Below, one piece after another: positions 48,423 to 59,600 of a stretch of 64,000 bases of DNA (its first letter is position 1; each line of letters begins with the position of its first letter). Below the pieces are notes generated by a model. That model was not told the DNA's origin. It saw only the letters and a list, made by a program, of their open reading frames with translations, and did no database searches. The stretch comes from Pseudonocardia sp. C8 (lineage in GTDB: Bacteria; Actinomycetota; Actinomycetes; Mycobacteriales; Pseudonocardiaceae): positions 4,055,501-4,119,500 of the forward strand of contig NZ_JACMTR010000002.1 in assembly GCF_014267175.1 (NCBI RefSeq). The letters are read 5' to 3'. A program made the position numbers and the translations under genes.

Positions 48423-51272
48423 GTGTTCGGCGGCGTGCGGGCCACCCGCGACGGCGAGCCGCTCGCCCTGGGCGGGCCGCTCCCGCGCTCCCTGGTGGCC
48501 GCGCTCGTCGTCGCCGGCGGGCGCCCGGTCGGCGAGGACGCCCTCATCGACGCCGCCTGGGACGGCGTCCCGCCACCGGCGGCCCGGCAGGCGCTGCACA
48601 CCTACGTCGCGCGGCTGCGCGGCGTCCTGGAACCGGAACGGTCCGCCCGGAGCGCCGCCACCGTGCTCGTCCGGGACGACACCGGGTACGCGCTCGCGCT
48701 GCCCCCGGACCGGGTCGACGCCTGGGCGCTGCGCGACCTGGCCGCCCGCGGCGCCGCGGCGCTCGCCGCGCAGCGGCCGCACGAGGCGCTCACGCTGCTG
48801 GACCGGGCCGCCGCGGCCGCGACCGGTGCCCCGTTCGCCGATCTCGACGGCCGGGCGTTCCTGCAGGCCGAGACGGCGGCGATGGACGAGCTGCGCACCG
48901 GTGTCCGGGAGGACCGGGCCGCGGCCGGGCTCGCCACCGGCGCGGACGCCGCCCTCCTCGGTGAGCTGGAGGCGCTGACCCGGGAGCACCCGCTGCGCGA
49001 GCGCGGCTGGGAGCTGCGCGCCCGCGCCCTCTACCGGGCCGGCCGGCAGGCCGACGCGCTCGCCGTGCTGCGCACCGCCCGGGCCACCCTCGCCGAGGAG
49101 CTCGGCGTCGATCCCGGGCCCGGCCTGCGGGAGACCGAGCGGGCCGTGCTCGCCCACGACCCGGCGCTGCTGCACCGCGCCCCGGCCGCCGACGCGCCGG
49201 TGCCGGCGGCCGCCCGCCCGCGCCGCGCGCTGCCGGCCCCGCTCACGCCGCTGCTCGGGCGGGACGCCGACCTCGCCGGGCTGGCCGCCGGCCTGGACGC
49301 GCACCGGCTGGTGACCGTCGTCGGGCCGGGTGGGGTCGGCAAGACCCGGCTGGCGCTCGCGGCCGCCCGGGAGCGGGCCGGGACGGTGTGGCTGGCCGAG
49401 CTCGCCGACCTCGCCGTGACCGGCGCGGACCTGCTGGCCCCGGTCGTCGCCGAGACCGCGGGAGTGGTCACCGCGCAGGCACCGGACGCGCTGGCGGCCG
49501 CGCTCGCCGGCACCGAGGCGCTGCTGGTGCTCGACAACTGCGAGCACGTGCTCGACGCCGTCGCCGGCCTGCTCGCGGTGCTGCTGCCGGCCTGCCCGGG
49601 GCTGCGGGTCCTGGCGACCAGCCGGGAACCGGTGGCGGTGCCCGGCGAGCACCTGCGCGTGCTCGACCCGCTGGCCCCGGCCGACGCGGAGGCGCTGTTC
49701 CTGGAGCGGGCCGGGGCGGCCGCGCCCGGCTGGACCCCGACCGCCGGCGACCGCGCCCGGGTCGCCGAGGTGTGCACGGCCCTCGACGGGCTGCCGCTGG
49801 CCGTGGAGCTGGCGGCGGCCCGCAGCCGCACGCTGTCGGTCCCGGAGATCGCCGACGCCCTGGGCGACCGGTTCGGGTTGCTCGTCGGCGGCCCGCGGAC
49901 GGCGCCGGCCCGGCACCGCAGCCTGCAGCGCACCGTGGCCCTGTCGGTCGACGAGTTGACGGCGGCCCAGCGGGACCTGTTCGGGCGGGTGTCGCTGTTC
50001 GCCGGCGGGTTCGACGCCACCGCCGCGGCCGCCGTCGCCGGGCGCCCGGTCCGCGACGAGCTCGCGGCCCTGGTCGCGAAGTCGCTGGTTCGGGTCGACG
50101 TCACCGGCCCGGGCCCGCGCCGGTTCGATCTGCTGGAGACCCTGCGGGCCTTCGGCGGCACGGTGCTGGACGAGGGTGCCCGCCCGGACGCCACGGCCCG
50201 GCACCGCCGCTGGGTGCGCGACCTCGTCGCCGAGGCCGACCGGAACTGGCTGGGGCACGACGCGGCGCGCTGGTTCGGCCGGGTCCGGGCCGAGCAGCCG
50301 AACGTCCGGGTGGCGTTCGCCACCGCGCTCGCCGACGGTTCTGCGGAGGCCGTGGACGACGCGCTGCGCCTGGCCGGGGCGCTCGGCTGGTACTGGTACC
50401 GCTTCGGGCGGATCGCCGAGGGCATCGGCTGGACGTCCGCGGCGCTCGCGGCGGCCGGCCCGGACGCCGACCCGGCCGCCCTCGGGCTCGCCCACTTCGC
50501 GGCCGGGCCGCTGCGCTACCTCGCGGGCGACCACGCCGGGGCCGGCGCGGACGTCGTCGCCGGGCTGGAGCGGATGGACCCGGCGCTGCACCCGACGAAG
50601 GTCGCGCGCGGGCTCGCGTTCCGCGCGTACCTGGCCGCGGCGACCGACCCGGCCGCCGCGGCGGCGTTCATCGAGCGGGCGCACGCGGTGGCGCGCGCCG
50701 CCGCGGACGGCCCCGGCGAGTCCGAGACGCTGGCCGCGCTCGGTCAGCTCGCCCGGTTCGGCGGCGATCCCGCCACGGCGATCGCGCGGTTCGAGGCGAG
50801 CGCCGCGGTCGCCCGGGCGTGCGGGCACGGGTTCGCCGAGGGGTCCGCCCGCTGGAACCTGACCAAGGTGTACATGGACCGCGGTGACGCCGCGGCGGCG
50901 CTCGCCGAGGCGCTGCCGACCGTCCGGCTGATCGGCGACCAGCCGGACGTCACGTCGTGGCTGGTCGGGCTGCACGCGTTGGCCGGTGCGCTGGGCCTGT
51001 TCGGTGACGGCGAGCGGGGTGCCCGGCTGCTCGGTGCGGTCTCGGCGGTGGGTGGGGAGGTCGGCTTCCAGCCGGCGCAGATGGACCCGCAGGACTCCGA
51101 TCGGAACGTGGCGCTGGTCCGGGCCGCGCTGGAGGCGGGGCCGCACCCGGCGGAGCGGTTCGCCCGGGCGTTCGGCGAGGGGGTCGCCGGCGGGCGGGCC
51201 GCCGTGGAGACCGTGCTCGCCGAGCTGGACGGCGCCCCGGCGGTGCTGCGGCCGGCGGACCGGAGCGCCTGA
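48423..51272 (+). CDS. BTAD/STAND-type regulator (AfsR/SARP-like ATPase)
   Basis: A 949-residue regulator with an OmpR-like winged helix and BTAD domain at the N-terminus (FGGVRATRDGEPLALGG; ALHTYVARLRGVLEP), an NB-ARC-like ATPase (Walker A VVGPGGVGKTRLAL near residue 301, Walker B LLVLDNCEHVL) and a long helical, TPR-like C-terminus. SARP-type proteins regulate secondary metabolism. The start is uncertain: GTG 48423 is the only usual start codon in frame, since the frame closes at TAG 48357. It cuts into the first beta strand, and a CTG at 48393 or 48411 would give a more normal HISVFGG N-terminus. A TAGGGT and two out-of-frame GTGs lie just upstream. Confidence 0.85.
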   Translation: MFGGVRATRDGEPLALGGPLPRSLVAALVVAGGRPVGEDALIDAAWDGVPPPAARQALHTYVARLRGVLEPERSARSAATVLVRDDTGYALALPPDRVDAWALRDLAARGAAALAAQRPHEALTLLDRAAAAATGAPFADLDGRAFLQAETAAMDELRTGVREDRAAAGLATGADAALLGELEALTREHPLRERGWELRARALYRAGRQADALAVLRTARATLAEELGVDPGPGLRETERAVLAHDPALLHRAPAADAPVPAAARPRRALPAPLTPLLGRDADLAGLAAGLDAHRLVTVVGPGGVGKTRLALAAARERAGTVWLAELADLAVTGADLLAPVVAETAGVVTAQAPDALAAALAGTEALLVLDNCEHVLDAVAGLLAVLLPACPGLRVLATSREPVAVPGEHLRVLDPLAPADAEALFLERAGAAAPGWTPTAGDRARVAEVCTALDGLPLAVELAAARSRTLSVPEIADALGDRFGLLVGGPRTAPARHRSLQRTVALSVDELTAAQRDLFGRVSLFAGGFDATAAAAVAGRPVRDELAALVAKSLVRVDVTGPGPRRFDLLETLRAFGGTVLDEGARPDATARHRRWVRDLVAEADRNWLGHDAARWFGRVRAEQPNVRVAFATALADGSAEAVDDALRLAGALGWYWYRFGRIAEGIGWTSAALAAAGPDADPAALGLAHFAAGPLRYLAGDHAGAGADVVAGLERMDPALHPTKVARGLAFRAYLAAATDPAAAAAFIERAHAVARAAADGPGESETLAALGQLARFGGDPATAIARFEASAAVARACGHGFAEGSARWNLTKVYMDRGDAAAALAEALPTVRLIGDQPDVTSWLVGLHALAGALGLFGDGERGARLLGAVSAVGGEVGFQPAQMDPQDSDRNVALVRAALEAGPHPAERFARAFGEGVAGGRAAVETVLAELDGAPAVLRPADRSA

Positions 51273-51386
51273 CCCCGGCCCGGTTGCAAGCGCCGGTGCA
51301 AGTCGGCTGCCAGTGCCTCGGCGCAGAGTCCTCCCACCAGCCCTCCGGCCGACCGGGCCGGCGGGCACCGTCCGAGGAGGACCGCC

Positions 51387-51923
51387 GTGAGCACGGCCCT
51401 GCGCACCATCACCCGCCTGACCATGATCGGCGCCGCGACGACCGCGACACTGCTCTCGACCACCGCCTGCACGTTCTACTCGGTGCCGGCCGAGAGCGTG
51501 GAGAGCCAGATCGTCACCCAGCTCGGCGCCCAGGGCGTCGCGATCGACGGCGGCACCGCGGACTGCCCCACTGACCTCGACGCGACCGTCGGCACCACCC
51601 AGACCTGCGAGTTCCGCACCGGCGGTCAGCCGGTCGGCGCCGTCGTGCGGGTGACCGCGGTGAACGGCGACGACGTGTCGTTCGACATCAGCACCGAGGC
51701 CCGGCCGGTCCCGAAGGCGCTGCTGCAGGACATGGTGACCTCGTCGCTCGCCCGGCAGGCCGGCCTGCCGGTCGACGCGACCGCGTGCGAGGGCGACCTC
51801 CCGCCGACCACCGGCGGGAAGGTCGGTTGCACGGTGACCGTCGCCGGCGAGGGCATCCCGGTCGCGGTGACCGTCACCGGCATCAACGGCGGCAAGGTCG
51901 ACTTCGAGATCGTGGAGGCCTGA
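51387..51923 (+). CDS. DUF4333-type lipoprotein
   Basis: A 178-residue exported protein. The signal region (LTMIGAATTATLLSTTAC) ends in a weak lipobox L-S-T-T-A-C with Cys28 as the probable lipidated residue. The mature part holds two copies of a small Cys-paired domain (ADCPTDLDATVGTTQTCEF; ACEGDLPPTTGGKVGCTV), each with two cysteines, typical of DUF4333. GAGGAGGACC precedes the GTG. Function unknown; likely cell-envelope. Confidence 0.82.
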   Translation: MSTALRTITRLTMIGAATTATLLSTTACTFYSVPAESVESQIVTQLGAQGVAIDGGTADCPTDLDATVGTTQTCEFRTGGQPVGAVVRVTAVNGDDVSFDISTEARPVPKALLQDMVTSSLARQAGLPVDATACEGDLPPTTGGKVGCTVTVAGEGIPVAVTVTGINGGKVDFEIVEA

Positions 51924-51970
51924 GCCGACCACCCGGCCGCGCTCGACGTCGTCGCGATGACCGCGCCGGG

Positions 51971-53185
51971 TCAGGGGCCGGTCCCCCACGCGATCCGCAG
52001 CCGGGTGCCCGCGCCGTCGACGATCTCCCGGCCACCGTCCGGCACCGGAGGAGGATCGTCGGCCAGTTCCGGGACGACGGCGTCGACCCGCAGGTCCGCG
52101 GCGTGCGGGCGCCCGGCCCGCACCCAGCCCGCGGCGAGCGCGGCCAGCCGGTCGGCCGCGCCGTCCCCGCCCGGGCCGAACGACCGGATCGTCGCGGGCG
52201 GGTCGGCGACCAGCAGCGCGCAGCCATCCTCGGTCACCAGGCCCAGCCCGGCCCGCACCCCGGCCAGCCCGAACAGCGACCGCGCGAGGCACCCGCCGTC
52301 CGGGCCGAGCAGCCGGACCACGCGCGGGTCCGCGAGCGCGCACCACAGCCCGAGCCCGTCCCACAGGTCCGACACCGAGCCCGGTACCGGTGCGTCCCGG
52401 TCCCGGCCCGGCTCGTGCAGCGCCCGTTCCAGCACCTCCAGGCCGGCGTCCCCCTCGGCCACGTCCCGGCAGGCCGGCTGCACCGTCCAGCCGCCACCGG
52501 GCAGCACCGTGTCCCGTCCGGGGTCGGCGCCCGCCCCCCGGAGCCGGACGAACGCGCAGCTCCGCACGGACGTCGAGGTCAGCAGGCCCGGGCCGGTGTG
52601 GGTGAACGCGATCGACAGCTGGCTGCCGCGCACCGTCAGCGGCAGCAGCAGCCGCCCGTCCGGCACGAGCTGCGCGACCCACTCGGGGCGGATCGCGGTC
52701 GCGCCGACCGTCAGCTCGATCCGATCGTAGGGGGCCCCGGCGGGATAGCCGCCCGCGCCGTCCGCGGTGACCGCGGTGACCCGCTCCAGGCCCGCCGCGG
52801 CGAGGTTCTTCCGGGTGCCCTCGACGAGGTCGTCGTCGATATCGACGGTGATCACCGCCCCGTCCGGTCCGACGACGTGCGCGAGCAGGCCGGCGTTCCA
52901 CCCCGCGCCGGCGCCGATCTCCAGCACCCGGTGCCCCGGTGCGGCCTCCAGCTGCTCCAGCATGATCGCCACCATCGAGGGCTGGGACACCGAGCTGACC
53001 GTGACGCCGCCGTCGGTCTTGATCGGGACGGCCTCGTCGGCGTAGGCGGCCGCCGGGTCGAGCCCCGGCAGGAACAGGTGCCGGGGCACCGCCTCCATGG
53101 CCGCGCGGACCCGCGGGCTGCGCACGCGGCCGTCCCGCACCAGGTCGGCGACGAGCCGCTCCCGGGCCTGCTCCGCCGTCGCCAT
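51971..53185 (-). CDS. protein-L-isoaspartate methyltransferase-like protein (extended)
   Basis: A 404-residue PCMT-type methyltransferase. RHLFLP, VSSVSQPSMVAIMLEQL and the SAM motif VLEIGAGAGWNAGLLAHVV are typical of the family; VTAVTADG follows. The extra 200 residues at the C-terminus (LLTSTSVRSC onward) are not part of PCMT and match the extended methyltransferases associated with lanthipeptide/FxLD-type systems; no precursor was found here. The ATG at 53185 follows GAGGATGCCGGCC; an ATG at 53194 sits on that ribosome binding site. Confidence 0.75.
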   Translation of the reverse strand: MATAEQARERLVADLVRDGRVRSPRVRAAMEAVPRHLFLPGLDPAAAYADEAVPIKTDGGVTVSSVSQPSMVAIMLEQLEAAPGHRVLEIGAGAGWNAGLLAHVVGPDGAVITVDIDDDLVEGTRKNLAAAGLERVTAVTADGAGGYPAGAPYDRIELTVGATAIRPEWVAQLVPDGRLLLPLTVRGSQLSIAFTHTGPGLLTSTSVRSCAFVRLRGAGADPGRDTVLPGGGWTVQPACRDVAEGDAGLEVLERALHEPGRDRDAPVPGSVSDLWDGLGLWCALADPRVVRLLGPDGGCLARSLFGLAGVRAGLGLVTEDGCALLVADPPATIRSFGPGGDGAADRLAALAAGWVRAGRPHAADLRVDAVVPELADDPPPVPDGGREIVDGAGTRLRIAWGTGP

Positions 53186-53228
53186 GGCCGGCATCCTCGC
53201 GCTACCGCGCGCCGGACGCCAGCCGGAC

Positions 53229-54341
53229 CTACAGCAGGACGAGGTCGTCCGCGTGGACGAGCTCCCGCCGCTGTTCGGGGGGCAGCTCCCGGGTCCGGCG
53301 GCCGATCATCGACGGCAGCTCGGTGGCGTCGTAGGACACCACGCCGCGGGCGATCGCCCGGCCGTGCGGGGCGAGCAGCTCGACGACGTCACCGGCCACG
53401 AAGTCCCCGGACACCCCGTGCACGCCGGCGGCGAGCAGCGACCGCCGCTTGGCCCGGACGGCCTCCACCGCGCCGTCGTCGAGGTCCAGGGCCCCGCGGA
53501 CGTCGGCGGCGTGCCGCAGCCAGAACCGGCGCGCGCTCATCCGCCGCCCGGACGCCCGGAACGCGGTGCCGACCTTCGGTCCCTCCGCGCCGGTCTCGAC
53601 CGCGGCGGCCGCCTCCTCCGCCGAGGTGAGCAACACCGGGATCCCGGCCGCGGACGCCATCGCCGCCGCCGTGACCTTGGTGGCCATCCCGCCGGTGCCG
53701 AGCCCCGACCCGGGCCGGGTGACGCTGATCCCGGCCAGCTCGGCGGGATCGTCCACCTCGGTGACCAGCGACGCCCCGGGGGTGCGCGGGTGACCGTCGT
53801 AGAGGCCGTCGACGTCGGAGAGCAGCACGAGGGCGTCCGCGCCGACGATGTGCGCGACGAGCGCGGCGAGCCGGTCGTTGTCGCCGACCCGGATCTCCTC
53901 GGTGGCCACGGTGTCGTTCTCGTTCACCACCGGCAGCATCCCCAGCTGCAGCAGGCGTTCCAGGGTGCGCTGGGCGTTGCGGTAGTGCGACCGGCGGATC
54001 ATGTCGTCGGCGGTGAGCAGCACCTGCCCGATGCCCTGCCCGTACCGGGCGAACGACGCCGAGTACGCGTGCGCCAGCAGCAGCTGCCCGACCGAGGCGG
54101 CGGCCTGCTGGGTGGCGAGGTCGCGGGGCCGCTTGCCGAGCTGGAGCGGGGCGAGCCCGGCCGCGATCGCGCCCGAGGACACGAGCACCACCTGGCTGCC
54201 CGCCTCCCGGCGGGTCATCATCGCGTCGACCAGCGCGTCGAGCCGGGCCGGGTCGAGGCCGCCGGTGAGGCTGGTCAGCGACGACGACCCGACCTTCACC
54301 ACGACCCGGCGCGCCGCCCCGATCGCGGCGCGGGTGCTCAC
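53229..54341 (-). CDS. proB: glutamate 5-kinase
   Basis: A 370-residue amino acid kinase with a C-terminal PUA domain, phosphorylating glutamate in proline synthesis. [11 protein letters not shown] opens the kinase fold, [10 protein letters not shown] and [10 protein letters not shown] are signatures; the PUA part begins around residue 280 ([17 protein letters not shown]). GTG overlaps the obgE stop (GTGA). The usual next gene, proA, is not downstream; an unrelated methyltransferase gene follows. Confidence 0.95.
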   Translation of the reverse strand: MSTRAAIGAARRVVVKVGSSSLTSLTGGLDPARLDALVDAMMTRREAGSQVVLVSSGAIAAGLAPLQLGKRPRDLATQQAAASVGQLLLAHAYSASFARYGQGIGQVLLTADDMIRRSHYRNAQRTLERLLQLGMLPVVNENDTVATEEIRVGDNDRLAALVAHIVGADALVLLSDVDGLYDGHPRTPGASLVTEVDDPAELAGISVTRPGSGLGTGGMATKVTAAAMASAAGIPVLLTSAEEAAAAVETGAEGPKVGTAFRASGRRMSARRFWLRHAADVRGALDLDDGAVEAVRAKRRSLLAAGVHGVSGDFVAGDVVELLAPHGRAIARGVVSYDATELPSMIGRRTRELPPEQRRELVHADDLVLL

Positions 54342-55837
54342 TCCTCGATCTCGCGGTCCGAGGCGTACCGCGCCCCGGCCGCGAGCTCGGCGTCCGACAG
54401 GTGGGCCCGGCGCGCGGCACGGGCCCGCTTGCGGTCGGCGGCGCCGACCCGGTCGTTCGTCTCCAGGCGGACGTCGGTGCCGCGCCCGGTGAGCAGCGCC
54501 GCGACCCCGGCCGGGGTGGACGGCTCCCAGTCGAAGGTGACGTCGCCGATCGTGACCGGGCAGCCGGGGACGGCGCCCGCCCTGGCCAGCTCCTCCTCGA
54601 CGCCGAGCCGGGCGAGCCGGTCGGCCAGGTAGCCGACGGCCTCGTCGTTGTCGAAGTTGGTCTGCCGGATCCACCGCTCGGGGCGCTCGCCGCGCACCAC
54701 GAACCCGCCCTCGAGCTCGGGGTCGGGCCCGACGGTGAAGCCGGAGTCGTCGACCGCCTTCGGCCGGATGACGGTCCGGGCCGGCTCGGACTCCGGCTGC
54801 GCGGTCCGGGCCGCGGCGACCCGCTCGGCCATCGCGAACGTCAGCTCCCGCAGCCCGGCCCGGGACGCGGTGGAGATCGGGAAGACCGGCCAGCCGAACC
54901 GCTCGGTGAGGTCGTCGCGGACCATGTCGACGAGCTCCGCGGCGTCCGGGACGTCGATCTTGTTGAGCGCGACGAGCCGCGGCCGCTGGTCGAGCCGTTC
55001 CCCGAGCGCGCTGGTGCCGAGCTGGTCGGCGTAGTGCGCGAGCTCGGTCTCCAGGGCCTCGATGTCGGAGACCGGGTCCCGCTCGGTCTCGAAGGTGGCG
55101 CAGTCGACCACGTGGACCAGCACCGCGCAGCGCTCGATGTGCCGCAGGAACTCCAGGCCCAGGCCGCGCCCGCCGGCGGCGCCGGGGATCAGCCCGGGGA
55201 CGTCGGCCACGGTGAAGCTCTCGTCGCCGGCGCTGACCACGCCGAGCTGCGGCACGAGCGTGGTGAACGGGTAGTCGGCGATCTTCGGCCGGGCCGCGGA
55301 GAGCGCGGCGACCAGCGACGACTTGCCCGCGCTGGGGAAGCCGACCAGGCCGACGTCGGCCAGCGACCGCAGCTCGAGGGTGTAGTGCACCTCCTCGCCG
55401 GGCTCGCCGAGCAGCGCGAACCCGGGCGCCTTGCGCGCCGTCGAGGCCAGCGCGGCGTTGCCGAGCCCGCCCCGGCCACCCTGCGCCGCGACGAACCGGG
55501 TGCCCGCCCCGACCAGGTCGGCGACGATCTCGCCGTCCTCGTCGAGGATCACGGTGCCGTCCGGGACGCGCAGTTCCAGGTCCGGCGCGTTGGCGCCGTT
55601 CTTGAACGAGCCCTGGCCCTGCGTGCCGTTCTTCGCGGTCGCGTGCGGGCGGTGGTGGTAGTCGAGCAGCGTGTGCACACCCTCGTCGACGACGAGGACG
55701 ACCGAGCCGCCCCGGCCGCCGTTGCCCCCGTCGGGGCCGCCGAGCGGCTTGAACTTCTCGCGGTGCACCGAGGCGCAGCCGTTGCCCCCGGCTCCGGCGG
55801 TCGCGTGCAGCACGACGCGGTCCACGAACCGGGACAT
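54338..55837 (-). CDS. obgE: Obg/CgtA GTPase
   Basis: A 499-residue ribosome-assembly GTPase. The Obg fold ([26 protein letters not shown]) is at the N-terminus, the G domain carries [15 protein letters not shown] (G1, about residue 168), [11 protein letters not shown] (switch), ADVPGLI (G3) and LNKIDV (G4), and an OCT domain plus basic tail complete the protein. GGGAGG lies eight bases before the ATG at 55837; an in-frame ATG at 55870 would add 11 residues. Operon with proB. Confidence 0.95.
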   Translation of the reverse strand: MSRFVDRVVLHATAGAGGNGCASVHREKFKPLGGPDGGNGGRGGSVVLVVDEGVHTLLDYHHRPHATAKNGTQGQGSFKNGANAPDLELRVPDGTVILDEDGEIVADLVGAGTRFVAAQGGRGGLGNAALASTARKAPGFALLGEPGEEVHYTLELRSLADVGLVGFPSAGKSSLVAALSAARPKIADYPFTTLVPQLGVVSAGDESFTVADVPGLIPGAAGGRGLGLEFLRHIERCAVLVHVVDCATFETERDPVSDIEALETELAHYADQLGTSALGERLDQRPRLVALNKIDVPDAAELVDMVRDDLTERFGWPVFPISTASRAGLRELTFAMAERVAAARTAQPESEPARTVIRPKAVDDSGFTVGPDPELEGGFVVRGERPERWIRQTNFDNDEAVGYLADRLARLGVEEELARAGAVPGCPVTIGDVTFDWEPSTPAGVAALLTGRGTDVRLETNDRVGAADRKRARAARRAHLSDAELAAGARYASDREIEE

Positions 55838-55877
55838 GCTCGGTGCCTCCCTACGATGTCGGATCGCCACACGACGA

Positions 55878-55908
55878 ACGGCGGGCCACCCGTGGGGTGA
55901 CCCGCCGT
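55878..55908 (-). terminator. hairpin between rpmA and obgE
   Basis: ACGGCGGG (55878-55885) pairs with CCCGCCGT (55901-55908), extended inward by CACCC/GGGTG with one mismatch and a three-base loop. It probably ends most rplU-rpmA transcripts before obgE. Confidence 0.65.
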
Positions 55909-55936
55909 CGGCGCTGGCTGTGCTGGCGCGGGTCGC

Positions 55937-56194
55937 TCAGACCTCGGCCGGCACGATGTTGACGGTCTTGCGGCCGCGCTTGACACCGAACTGGACGGTG
56001 CCGGCGGCGAGGGCGAACAGCGTGTCGTCGTTGCCCCGGCCGACGTTCACACCCGGGTGGGTGCTGGTGCCGCGCTGGCGGATGAGGATCTCACCGGCCT
56101 TGACGGTCTGGCCGCCGAAGCGCTTCACGCCCAGGTACTGGGCGTTGGAGTCGCGACCGTTGCGGGAGCTGGACGCACCCTTCTTGTGTGCCAT
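55937..56194 (-). CDS. rpmA: 50S ribosomal protein L27
   Basis: An 85-residue protein next to the peptidyl-transferase centre. [27 protein letters not shown] at the N-terminus is the universal L27 start, with [16 protein letters not shown] in the middle. No N-terminal cleavage extension is present, unlike firmicute L27. Follows rplU by 12 bases on the same transcript. Confidence 0.97.
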   Translation of the reverse strand: MAHKKGASSSRNGRDSNAQYLGVKRFGGQTVKAGEILIRQRGTSTHPGVNVGRGNDDTLFALAAGTVQFGVKRGRKTVNIVPAEV

Positions 56195-56206
56195 GACGCG
56201 GGCTCC

Positions 56207-56512
56207 TTACTTGCCGATCGCGGTGACCTGGACCTTCGTCAGCGGCTGGCGGTGGCCCTGACGCTTGTGGTACCCGGTCTTGTTCTTGAACTTGTGGATC
56301 CGGATCTTCGGACCCTTCGTGTGCTCGACGACCGTGGCGGTCACCGCGGAGGTGAGGCCGTCCACGTCGGTGGTCACCTGGTCGCCGTCGACGAGCAGCA
56401 CGGCGGGCAGGCTGATCTCGGCGCCGGGCTCACCGTCGATCTTCTCGACGGTGACCACGTCGTCGACGGCCACCTTGTACTGCTTGCCGCCGGTCTTGAC
56501 GATCGCGTACAT
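56207..56512 (-). CDS. rplU: 50S ribosomal protein L21
   Basis: A 101-residue ribosomal protein. [19 protein letters not shown] and [21 protein letters not shown] are typical. The ATG at 56512 gives the standard MYAIVKTGG start; an upstream ATG at 56536 adds eight residues. A promoter with TTGACC lies about 100-130 bases upstream, leaving a leader of about 100 bases in which an autoregulatory L21 site could be sought. Confidence 0.97.
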   Translation of the reverse strand: MYAIVKTGGKQYKVAVDDVVTVEKIDGEPGAEISLPAVLLVDGDQVTTDVDGLTSAVTATVVEHTKGPKIRIHKFKNKTGYHKRQGHRQPLTKVQVTAIGK

Positions 56513-56611
56513 CGCTGACGCACGACTCCTGAACATCGGGGGCGCTCGTTCGCGCTCGGGTCTTCACAGCTCGCGCCGGTCCCGGCGCGCACACCACTGC
56601 CCCCAGTTTCG

Positions 56612-56640
56612 AGCACAGAGGCGTGGTTTCTGTCGGTCAA
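56612..56640 (-). promoter_or_regulatory. candidate promoter of rplU-rpmA
   Basis: On the minus strand TTGACC (complement of 56635-56640) is spaced 17 bases from TGTGCT (56612-56617). The -35 hexamer matches TTGACA at five of six positions; the -10 hexamer is poor. It lies between the rne stop and rplU and leaves a leader of about 95 bases. Confidence 0.5.
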
Positions 56641-56670
56641 GGGTACGCGACCCCGCTTCCGGGGCCGCAC

Positions 56671-59600
56671 TCACCCCCCGTCCTGGGGCGGGCCCGCCGG
56701 GCGGGACGCCGCCCGGCGGCGGCGCCGGGGCCGGGCGACGGCCGGGGACGGCTCCGGCTGCTCGGGGACGGCCGGGGCGGGCGCCGCCGGGTCCGCCTCG
56801 GGAACCGACGACGCGGCCGGGACCGACGGCGCCGCCGGGGCGGTCGCGGCCTCCCCGGCCGGGGCCGGGGTGGTGATGACGACCGGTTCGGCGGCCGTGC
56901 GCGGGGCGCCCGCCGAGCGGCTGACCCGGCGCCGGCGCGGTGCCGGGGCGTCGCCGGCCGCGGGGGTGTCCGGCGCGGCCGGGACGGGGGCCGGGGTGGC
57001 GGCGGTGGTCGTGCCATCCCGGTCACCGGCGGTCGCGGGCGCGCCCGGGGTGGGTGCGGTCGGGGTGTCGCGGTCGCCGGCGGCGCGGTCCCCGGCCGGA
57101 GCCGGCGCGGGCGTCGCGCGGCTGTCCGGGGTGGGCGGTGCGGTCGTGCCGCTCTCCGCCACGGGTGCCGGGGTGGCGCCGCGCTCCCCCGACGGCGCGG
57201 TGGCGCCGCGCTCCGGCGACGGCGCGGTGGCGCCGCCCTCCCGCGAGGGCGCGGCGGCGCCGCCCTCGGGAGCAGGCCCGGCGGTGGGGCCGGCCTCGGT
57301 GTCCGTGGCCGGCGCGGGCGCAGCGTCGACCACGGTGCTGTCCCCGGTGCTGGGGACCGAGGAACCGGCGGATGCGCCGTCGTCACCCCGGAGGCTGCGG
57401 CCCGCGGCGACCGCCGCGACCCCGGCGACCGCGGAGCTGGTGTCGACGCTGCGGTCGGCCTGCCCGTTCCGCTCGGAGCTGCGGTCGGAGCCGGTGCTGC
57501 CGTTCGCCCCGCCGCCGGAGTCACCGCCCCCGCCGCCACGACGCCTGCGGCGGCGTCCCCCGCCGTCGCCGTTGCCGCCGTCGGAGCCGCTCACGCGGCC
57601 GTCACCGTGGGAGTGCTCCACCGGCAGGTCCGTCGAGACGATCACGCCCCGGCCCCGGCAGTGCTCGCACGGCGTGGAGAAGTTCTCCAGCAGCCCGCCG
57701 CCGACCCGCTTGCGGGTCAGCTGCACCAGGCCCAGCGAGGTCACCTCGGCGACCTGGTGGCGGGTCCGGTCCCGGGCGAGGCACTCGGTGAGCCGGCGCA
57801 GCACCAGGTCCCGGTTGGCCTCCAGCACCATGTCGATGAAGTCGACGACGATGATCCCGCCGATGTCCCGGAGCCGGAGCTGGCGGACGATCTCCTCCGC
57901 CGCCTCCAGGTTGTTCCGGGTGACGGTCTCCTCGAGGTTGCCGCCGGAGCCGGTGAACTTGCCGGTGTTGACGTCGACGACGGTCATCGCCTCGGTCCGG
58001 TCGATCACCAGCGTGCCGCCGGACGGCAGCCAGACCTTGCGGTCCAGCGCCTTGAGCAGCTGCTCGTCGATCCGGTGCTCGGTGAAGACGTCGGACGGCC
58101 CGGTGTGCCGGTGCATCCGGTCGGTCAGCTCGGGCGCCACGTGCTCGACGTAGCCGGAGACGGTGTCCCAGGCGTCGGCGCCGGACACGACCAGCTTCGA
58201 GAAGTCCTCGTTGAACTGGTCACGGACCACCTTGACCAGCATGTCCGGCTCCTCGTACAGGAGCGTCGGCGCCTTCGGCGCGCCCGGACCGGTCTTCTCG
58301 GAACGTTCCTTGACGACCTCCCACTGCGCCTGCAGGCGGCGGACGTCGCGCTCCAGCGCCTCGTGCGAGACGCCCTCGGACGCCGTGCGGATGATCACCC
58401 CGGCCTCGGACGGGACGATCTCCTTCAGCATCTCCTTGAGCCGCTTGCGCTCGGTGTCGGGCAGCTTGCGGGAGATCCCGGCGGCACCGCCGGAGGGCAC
58501 GTAGACCAGGAACCGGCCGGCGAGCGAGATCTGCGTGGTCAGCCGGGCACCCTTGTGACCGACCGGGTCCTTGGTGACCTGCACCAGGACCTGGTCGCCG
58601 GACGACAGCGCCTGCTCGATCTTGCGGGCCTTGCCGTTGAGCCCGGCGGCGTCCCAGTTGACCTCGCCGGCGTAGAGGACGGCGTTGCGGCCGCGGCCGA
58701 TGTCGACGAACGCCGCCTCCATCGACGGCAGCACGTTCTGCACCCGGCCGAGGTAGATGTTGCCGACCATGCTCGCGCTGCCGGAGCCGCCGCCGGTCAT
58801 GAAGTGCTCGACGAGGACGCCGTCCTCCAGCACCCCGATCTCGGTGCGGTCGGCCAGCTGGCGGATCACCATCTGCCGGTCGACCGACTCGCGGCGGGCC
58901 AGGAACTCGGCCTCGGACAGGATCGGCGGGCGCCGGCGGCCCGCGTCACGGCCGTCCCGGCGGCGCTGGCGCTTCGCCTCGAGCCGGGTGGAGCCGCGGA
59001 CGGCCTGGACGCCGTCGTCGGCCGCGTCGGTGCGGGCCTCGCGGACCTTCGTGACGGTGTTCGGCGGGTCGTCCTCGGAGCGGTCCTCGGCCTCGGAGCC
59101 CCCGCGACGGCGGCGGCGACGGCGGCGGCGGGAACCGGCCGACCCCTGGTCCTCGCTCGCGGTGGCCCCGGAGTCGGAGCCGGCCTCGTCGTCGGAGTCC
59201 TCGGTGGCGGTGCTGTCGGTGCCGGCGGTGCTGTCCTCGGACTCGTCGTCGGACTCGTCGTACCCGTTCTCGCCCTGCTCGTCGCCGCCCTTGCCGCGAC
59301 CACGGCCGCGGCGGCCACGGCGGCGCCTGCGGCGGGCGCCGCCCTCGTCGTCGTCGGCGCTCTCGCCGGAGTCGGCGGCGTCCCTCGTGTCGGTGTCGTC
59401 GTCGGTGTCGTCGGCCGCCGCCTCGGGGGCCGGGGCCTCGCCTGCGGTCTCGCCCTCGTCGTCGCGCTTCTTCTTGCGGGACCTGCGGCCCTTCTTGCCG
59501 GTGTCGGCGGGCTCGTCGGCGGCCGGTTCGGCCGCGGGCCGCGCCGGGGCCGGGGTGGTCGCACTCGGCGCCTGGAACATCGGCACCGCGAACACCGGGG

